Shown here piece by piece: positions 7,145 to 11,156 of a DNA stretch of 11,156 nt (position 1 is its first letter; each line of letters begins with the position of its first letter). Source of the stretch: Actinomycetes bacterium (GTDB lineage Bacteria > Actinomycetota > Acidimicrobiia > Acidimicrobiales > Bog-793); the NCBI GenBank assembly GCA_021785095.1, contig JAJYGM010000049.1:1-11156 (forward strand), read 5' to 3'. The translations under genes and the position numbers were made by a program. Under the pieces are notes generated by a model. It was not told the DNA's origin. It worked only from the letters and a program-made list of their open reading frames with translations, and made no database searches.

Positions 7145-8061
7145 TGGTGATCAGCGAGGAGACGAGCCGCCCCGCGCTCGGCGGGGAGGCCGTCGACGAC
7201 TCGGACCGCTCGGGCCGTAGCCGCCTCGCCGATGCCCTCAGGAGCTTCTCCCACAACCGGCTCGGCGTCGCCGGCGTGGTGGTCGTCCTCTTGATATTGG
7301 GCTTCTGCTTCATCGGCCCGCTCGTGTACCACACGAACCAGATCAACACGAACCTCAGCGAGGTGCACCTTCCCCCGTCCGCCGCCCATCCGCTCGGCAC
7401 CGATCCCGTCGGCTACGACGAGCTCGGCAGGCTCATGGTCGGAGGGCAGGCGTCCCTCGAGGTCGCGATGGCGGCCGCGCTCATCGCGACGGGTTTCGGC
7501 GCGCTCTGGGGCGCCATCTCCGGCTTCATCGGCGGTTTCGCGGACTCGTTGCTGATGCGGATCGTCGACGCGATGCTGAGCGTGCCGCCCCTGCTCGTGG
7601 TCCTCTTCCTCGCCACCATCTACCGCCCGAGCGTGCCGATGCTCGTGCTCGTCGTGGCGCTCGTGTCCTGGCTCATACCGAGCCGGCTCGTGCGAGGCGA
7701 GGCGCTCGTGCTCCGGACGCTCGACTACGTCCAGGCCGTCCGCATGTTCGGCGGCACGCGCCGGCGCGCCATCTTCCGCCACGTCGTGCCCAACGCCGTC
7801 GGCACCATGGTCGTGAACGTCACGTTCCAGGTGGCCGACGCCATCCTGCTCGTCGCCGGCATCGGATACCTCGGGCTCGGGATACCGCCACCGGCCACCG
7901 ACTGGGGGTCCATGCTCTCCTCGGGGATCAACTACATCTACTCCGGCTACTGGTGGCTCATCTACCCGCCCGGCGTCGCCATCCTCCTCACTGTCGTGGC
8001 CTTCAACTTCATCGGTGACGCACTGCGTGACGCCTTCGAGGTCAGGTTGCACGAGCGGTGA
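7144..8061 (+). CDS. ABC transporter permease, DppC/OppC type
   Basis: This 305-residue inner-membrane permease pairs with the DppB-type subunit. I take ATG 7144, whose A is the last base of the upstream TGA stop; GTG 7141 and GTG 7147 are in-frame alternatives. The N-terminal tail (1-39) is hydrophilic and contains SFSHNRLGVAG, the OppC_N entry into helix 1 (40-62). HPLGTDPVGYDELGRLMVGG (82-101) is the family signature, although GRD is here GYD. Helices follow at about 104-126, 139-160, 165-180, 219-240 and 270-292. The EAA loop is DYVQAVRMFGGTRRRAIFRH from residue 194. YLGLGIPPPATDWGSML is the usual DppC C-terminal motif. A 55-bp gap follows before the RidA-like gene; DppD/DppF-type ATPase genes, often found at this point, are absent. 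Confidence 0.95.
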   Translation: MVISEETSRPALGGEAVDDSDRSGRSRLADALRSFSHNRLGVAGVVVVLLILGFCFIGPLVYHTNQINTNLSEVHLPPSAAHPLGTDPVGYDELGRLMVGGQASLEVAMAAALIATGFGALWGAISGFIGGFADSLLMRIVDAMLSVPPLLVVLFLATIYRPSVPMLVLVVALVSWLIPSRLVRGEALVLRTLDYVQAVRMFGGTRRRAIFRHVVPNAVGTMVVNVTFQVADAILLVAGIGYLGLGIPPPATDWGSMLSSGINYIYSGYWWLIYPPGVAILLTVVAFNFIGDALRDAFEVRLHER

Positions 8062-8116
8062 CGAGCCGGACGAGCGCCGCCACGAAGGACGACGCAACGA
8101 CGAAGGGAGCCGACGG

Positions 8117-8518
8117 ATGAACCTTTCCCATCTCAACCCGCCGACACTGCACCGCCCCGTCGATGACATGTACACCCACATCGTGAGGGCGGAAGGCCCC
8201 GTCCACTACCGGATCGGGGGGCAGGTCGCCGTGGATGCCGACGGCCGCAACCTCGCCGTCGGCGACATGGCCGGCCAGATCAGGGCTTGCTACGAGCTCG
8301 TCAGCCGCGCGCTCGAGGCCGCTGACCTGACGTGGGCGAACGTCACCCACCTCTACACCTTCACGACCGACATGGACGAGTACCTGCGCCACGAGCGCGA
8401 GATCGCCCGGCCCTACTTCGGCCCTCACCCTCCGGCCTCGACGCTGGTGGCCGTGTCCCGGCTGGTCGAACGGGATTGGCTTGTCGAGGTCCAAGCCGAC
8501 GCGGTGGCGGACCACTGA
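8117..8518 (+). CDS. RidA-family protein lacking the catalytic arginine
   Basis: This 133-residue cytoplasmic protein has the RidA (YjgF/YER057c/UK114) fold, normally a trimer. The start is ATG 8117, 7 bp after GGAG (8106-8109). Family marks are GQVAVDADGRNLAVGDMAGQ (35-54), VTHLYTFTTDMDEYLRHERE (76-95), RPYFGPHPPASTLVAVSRL (98-116) and WLVEVQADAV at the end. Classical RidA enzymes deaminate reactive enamines/imines using an arginine in the sequence ARS followed by a hydrophobic stretch. Aligning ASTLVAVSRL here puts Ser108 at that position, as in the arginine-less Rid4-Rid7 subfamilies, whose activities are poorly known and which often sit in catabolic clusters. Imine deaminase activity is therefore not expected. 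The gene lies downstream of the permeases in the same direction and is probably co-transcribed. It could bind or hydrolyse a pathway intermediate. Confidence 0.88.
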   Translation: MNLSHLNPPTLHRPVDDMYTHIVRAEGPVHYRIGGQVAVDADGRNLAVGDMAGQIRACYELVSRALEAADLTWANVTHLYTFTTDMDEYLRHEREIARPYFGPHPPASTLVAVSRLVERDWLVEVQADAVADH

Positions 8519-8541
8519 CCTGCTGCCGGCACCGCGAGGCA

Positions 8542-8570
8542 TTGACAGCCGCCGTTGGTTCAGTGATACT
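8542..8570 (+). promoter_or_regulatory. Near-consensus sigma-70 type promoter for SBP2
   Basis: A perfect -35 box TTGACA (8542-8547) is followed after exactly 17 bp by GATACT (8565-8570), which matches four of six consensus -10 bases, including the second A and the last T. The predicted start site is about 8576-8578, giving a leader of about 38 nt to the SBP2 ATG. It lies in the 96-bp gap after the RidA-like gene, so SBP2 and the next gene can be transcribed independently of the upstream operon. Confidence 0.75.
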
Positions 8571-8591
8571 CAACGAAAGTTGAGTGTCACT
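8562..8591. promoter_or_regulatory. Palindromic operator over the SBP2 -10 box and start site
   Basis: AGTGATACTCAAC (8562-8574) and GTTGAGTGTCACT (8579-8591) are inverted repeats matching at 12 of 13 positions around a GAAA spacer; the only mismatch would be a G-U pair in RNA. The left arm contains the whole -10 hexamer, and the centre coincides with the predicted start site. A transcript starting there would lack the left arm, so a DNA-binding repressor site is more likely than an RNA hairpin. The regulator is not identified. Confidence 0.7.
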
Positions 8592-8614
8592 AATGTCCTG
8601 GGGGGAAGGTGAAC

Positions 8615-10441
8615 ATGCGCTCGAAGCTCCTCCGCCGCATCGCTGCCGCGGTTGTCACGGCTGTGCTGCTCGCTGCATGCACCTCAGCTCCGAGCTCGTC
8701 CGGAGGCGGCAAGACCGGTGGCAGCGCGCCGATCAAGGGTGGCACCGCCACCTTCGCCGAGAACCAGGCGTCCGGAGCGATCAACTGCATCTTCCCGGTC
8801 GTCTCCCTCGCCTGCGACCTGCCGTCCAACATCCAGTTCATGTACCTGCAGTGGACGCCGTTGTACTGGTTCGGCGGTGGTTCCAGCCTCGTGCTGAACA
8901 GGCAACTGAGCCTCGCTGAGCCGCCTGTCTACTCGGATGGCAACCGGACGGTGACGGTGACCCTGCGCCCTGCGACGTGGTCCGACGGCAAGCCCGTCAC
9001 CGCACGCGACGTGGAGTTCTTCGTCAACTTGGTGAAGGCCTACGGGTCGAACTGGGCGTACGCGGTGTCCGGGGAGTTCCCGTCGAACATCGCCTCCATG
9101 CACCTCGAGGGCGAGCGGACCATCGTGTTCCATCTCACCGAGGCGTACTCGCCCACGTGGTTCACCTACGCGCAGCTGTCGGAGATCGTCCCGCTTCCCC
9201 AGCGTGCCTGGGACCGCACCTCTGCGAGCGGCGCGGTCGGGAGCTATGACCAGTCGCCGTCGGGGGCCAAGGCGGTGCTGGCGTTTCTCGAGAAGCAGGG
9301 GACGGCGCTCGGGTCGTACCAGGCGAACCCGCTTTGGCAGGTGGTGGACGGCGCTTGGCACCTCACGTCATTCCGCACCGACGGCTACGCCGAGATGGAG
9401 CCCAACCGCGCGTACCGCCTCGCGTCACCGCCGCACCTGGCGAAGTTCATCATGGAGCCCTTCACCTCGGACTCAGCTGAGGCGAACGAGCTCCAGTCCG
9501 GTGGGATCACCTACGGCTACGTCCCGGTCTCGGATCTCTCTGCCACCTCGCGCTTCTCGTCTGTCGGCTATCGCATCTCACCCTGGCCGCTGCTCTCCAT
9601 CGCCTACATCGTCCTCAACTTCAACAACCCTTCCATCGGGTCCGTCTTCAAGCAGCTGTATGCCCGGCAGGCGATGCAGGCGCTCATCAACGAGCCCGGC
9701 TACGTGAAGGCCTTCCTCGGCGAGGCCGGTGTCCCTACCTATGGACCCGTCCCGCTCAAGCCGGCAACCCCGTACGTCACGGCTGCGGAGCGGGCGAACC
9801 CGAACCCGTACAACCCGTCCAAGGCGAAGTCGCTCCTGCGCGCGCACGGCTGGGCGATGTCGTCCGGGGTCCTCGCCTGCTCGAGGCCCGGCACGTCGTC
9901 GAACGAGTGCGGTGCGGGCGTCGCCCGCGGCACGAAGTTCCAGTTCACGCTGCAGTACCTCGGAGGAGTTCCCTACCTCGACAACGAGATGCGGACCATG
10001 AAGTCCTCCTTCTCCCTCGCCGGGATCCAACTGACGCTCACGACCGGGACCGAGGGTCAGGTCGTCGGGGCGGCCGTCCCGTGCTCCGGCGGCTCCAGCT
10101 GCGGGTGGCAAGCCGTGCAGTGGGGCACGCCTGCATGGATCTGGGGAGACCCGTACCCGACGGGGGAACAGCTCTTCCGAACTGGCGCAGGCGTCAATCC
10201 GGGGAGCTTCAGCAACCCTGCCGTCGATGCCGACATCGCCGCCATCCAGCACGCCTCTTCGGCAAGTGCGGTCAGCGCTGCGTGGACGAGGTATGTGAAC
10301 GACGTCTCGCGTGCGCTGCCGGTGCTGTGGATCCCGAACACCGTCAACCAGGTGTCGGCCATCAGCACGAGACTGCACGGCGCGACGCCGCAGAGCCCGC
10401 TCGCGCAGATCACCCCGTCCCAGTGGTACTTCACGAGGTGA
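8615..10441 (+). CDS. ABC transporter family-5 substrate-binding lipoprotein (SBP2), paralogue of SBP1
   Basis: This 608-residue extracellular solute-binding lipoprotein starts at ATG 8615, 5 bp after GGAAGG; a GTG at 8609 is in frame but overlaps the ribosome binding site. The signal peptide (1-21) ends in the lipobox LAAC with lipidated Cys22, followed by a Ser/Gly/Lys linker. TWSDGKPVTARDVEFFVNLV (121-140) is the SBP_bac_5 hallmark and lines up position for position with SBP1. Over about 114 central residues I count roughly 65 identities to SBP1 by eye. The C-termini also match (SQWYFTR against EDWYFSR). Cys pairs 422/432 and 490/496 are shared; Cys58 and Cys67 are extra and may form another disulfide. 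There is no cognate permease gene between it and the window end, so it probably uses the permease pair upstream. Its own promoter and palindrome suggest separate control. Confidence 0.93.
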   Translation: MRSKLLRRIAAAVVTAVLLAACTSAPSSSGGGKTGGSAPIKGGTATFAENQASGAINCIFPVVSLACDLPSNIQFMYLQWTPLYWFGGGSSLVLNRQLSLAEPPVYSDGNRTVTVTLRPATWSDGKPVTARDVEFFVNLVKAYGSNWAYAVSGEFPSNIASMHLEGERTIVFHLTEAYSPTWFTYAQLSEIVPLPQRAWDRTSASGAVGSYDQSPSGAKAVLAFLEKQGTALGSYQANPLWQVVDGAWHLTSFRTDGYAEMEPNRAYRLASPPHLAKFIMEPFTSDSAEANELQSGGITYGYVPVSDLSATSRFSSVGYRISPWPLLSIAYIVLNFNNPSIGSVFKQLYARQAMQALINEPGYVKAFLGEAGVPTYGPVPLKPATPYVTAAERANPNPYNPSKAKSLLRAHGWAMSSGVLACSRPGTSSNECGAGVARGTKFQFTLQYLGGVPYLDNEMRTMKSSFSLAGIQLTLTTGTEGQVVGAAVPCSGGSSCGWQAVQWGTPAWIWGDPYPTGEQLFRTGAGVNPGSFSNPAVDADIAAIQHASSASAVSAAWTRYVNDVSRALPVLWIPNTVNQVSAISTRLHGATPQSPLAQITPSQWYFTR

Positions 10442-10451
10442 GCGTGCTCGG

Positions 10452-11156
10452 ATGACCAGCGCGAGCTCCCACTCGATGATCGAGCATGTCGGGATCGGGA
10501 GGTTCTCCCTCCCAGAGCACGTCGACCCGACCCGTCTCGACCTCGTGGCGGAGTTCATGGCTGCCCCACTCGGTCGACACTCAGAGGATCTGCAGCTCAT
10601 GTTGGCCCGGATGCGTTCGGACACCGAGGTGGGCCGGCTGATCCTCCTCCGGGAGGCGGCGGACCGCTTCATCGTCGCCAGGCCGCCGGCTCGCCGCGGC
10701 GAGCGCTTCGAAGAGCTCGCCGAGTTCCCCACGCCCGCAGAAGCCGAGCGATTCGCGTTCGCGCTGCGGTTCGAGGAGCACACCGGGACACGCCTGCCAG
10801 TCCGTGTCGGGCCGGCGGCGGGCGCGGCCGCGCCGCGTGCCGATGAGCGCAGGAGCCTCCTCGGCTATGCCTCGCCGCTGTCGGTTGCGGCCGGGGACGA
10901 GGTGTCCTGCCACCTGAGCGCGGCTGACGGGGGTGCTGACCGGCGTGCCGTCGAGGTGCAGGTCGTGCGGATGAGATCGGGTGACACGTCCCCGGGAGCC
11001 CCTGGGCTGTCCTACGAGCCCGTCGCAGCCGACCTCGTGGGTCCCTTCGAGGTCGGCCCCGAGCCCGTGAGGACCGGATCGTCGGCGGAGGCGTCGCTCG
11101 GTCCGATCCCGCTCGAGCGCGGTCTCTCCCTCGAGGTCACCTTCTGCCCGACGCTG
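10452..11156 (+). CDS. N,N-dimethylformamidase-like protein, apparent alpha-beta fusion, 3'-truncated by window
   Basis: An open frame of 235 codons runs from ATG 10452 to the last base of the window without a stop. It starts 10 bp after the SBP2 stop, with AGGTGAG overlapping that stop as a ribosome binding site. Residues about 137-235 resemble the N-terminus of the large (beta) subunit of N,N-dimethylformamidase: LLGYASPLSVAAGDEVSCHL, then VVRMRSGDTSPGAPGLSYEP, then PLERGLSLEVTFCPTL. Residues about 30-115 (GRHSEDLQLMLARMRSD, ELAEFPTPAEAERFAFALRF) look like the small alpha subunit, and an Ala/Pro/Arg linker (118-133) joins the parts. The characterised enzyme is an alpha2beta2 iron amidohydrolase that cleaves dimethylformamide to formate and dimethylamine. 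The iron-site residues would lie beyond the window. Beta-type assignment is fairly confident; the alpha-like part rests on remembered sequence patterns. The true substrate is unknown. Confidence 0.72.
   Translation, partial: MTSASSHSMIEHVGIGRFSLPEHVDPTRLDLVAEFMAAPLGRHSEDLQLMLARMRSDTEVGRLILLREAADRFIVARPPARRGERFEELAEFPTPAEAERFAFALRFEEHTGTRLPVRVGPAAGAAAPRADERRSLLGYASPLSVAAGDEVSCHLSAADGGADRRAVEVQVVRMRSGDTSPGAPGLSYEPVAADLVGPFEVGPEPVRTGSSAEASLGPIPLERGLSLEVTFCPTL

Noticed and set aside
8065..8095. CCGGACGAG followed by a CGCCG run and GGAC after the DppC-type gene, resembling the start of guanidine-III riboswitches
   Set aside because: The partner strands needed for the helices and pseudoknot (a second CCGG and a complementary ACGGCGC-like segment) are absent. 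The 9-base match is likely chance in GC-rich DNA.

Overview
The DNA is GC-rich (roughly two-thirds by eye), with G/C-biased third codon positions, GTG starts and strong purine-rich ribosome binding sites. The proteins (a DUF4232 protein, lipoproteins with LAAC lipoboxes, oligopeptide-type permeases) suggest a high-GC actinobacterium. I cannot place it more finely. I saw no tRNA, rRNA, CRISPR array, insertion sequence or integrase.

Layout: (1) 1-926, the 3' part of a DUF4232 protein, probably exported. (2) 1071-2504, a metal-dependent amidohydrolase with its own AT-rich upstream region. (3) 2553-3188 on the minus strand, an XRE/cupin regulator. It converges on the amidohydrolase across a GC-rich hairpin and diverges from the next gene. 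(4) 3350-8518, a tight plus-strand operon: agmatinase-type ureohydrolase, lipoprotein substrate-binding protein 1 (SBP1), DppB-type permease, DppC-type permease, RidA-like protein. (5) 8542-8591, a near-consensus promoter (TTGACA-N17-GATACT) with a 13-bp-arm palindrome over its -10 box and predicted start site. (6) 8615-10441, SBP2, a paralogue of SBP1. (7) 10452-window end, the 5' part of a gene for a dimethylformamidase-like amide hydrolase in which an alpha-like and a beta-like part appear to be fused.

Reading as a system: family-5 lipoproteins capture a solute, the two permeases import it, and several C-N hydrolases (ureohydrolase, amidohydrolase, dimethylformamidase-like enzyme) plus a RidA-family protein process it. 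This looks like a nitrogen-scavenging cluster for a guanidino, amide or peptide-like compound. The substrate cannot be read from the sequence. The cluster has two binding proteins for one permease pair, no ATPase gene in the window, and a separate, probably repressible promoter for SBP2 and the last enzyme. The divergent XRE/cupin protein is the obvious candidate regulator of the ureohydrolase operon.
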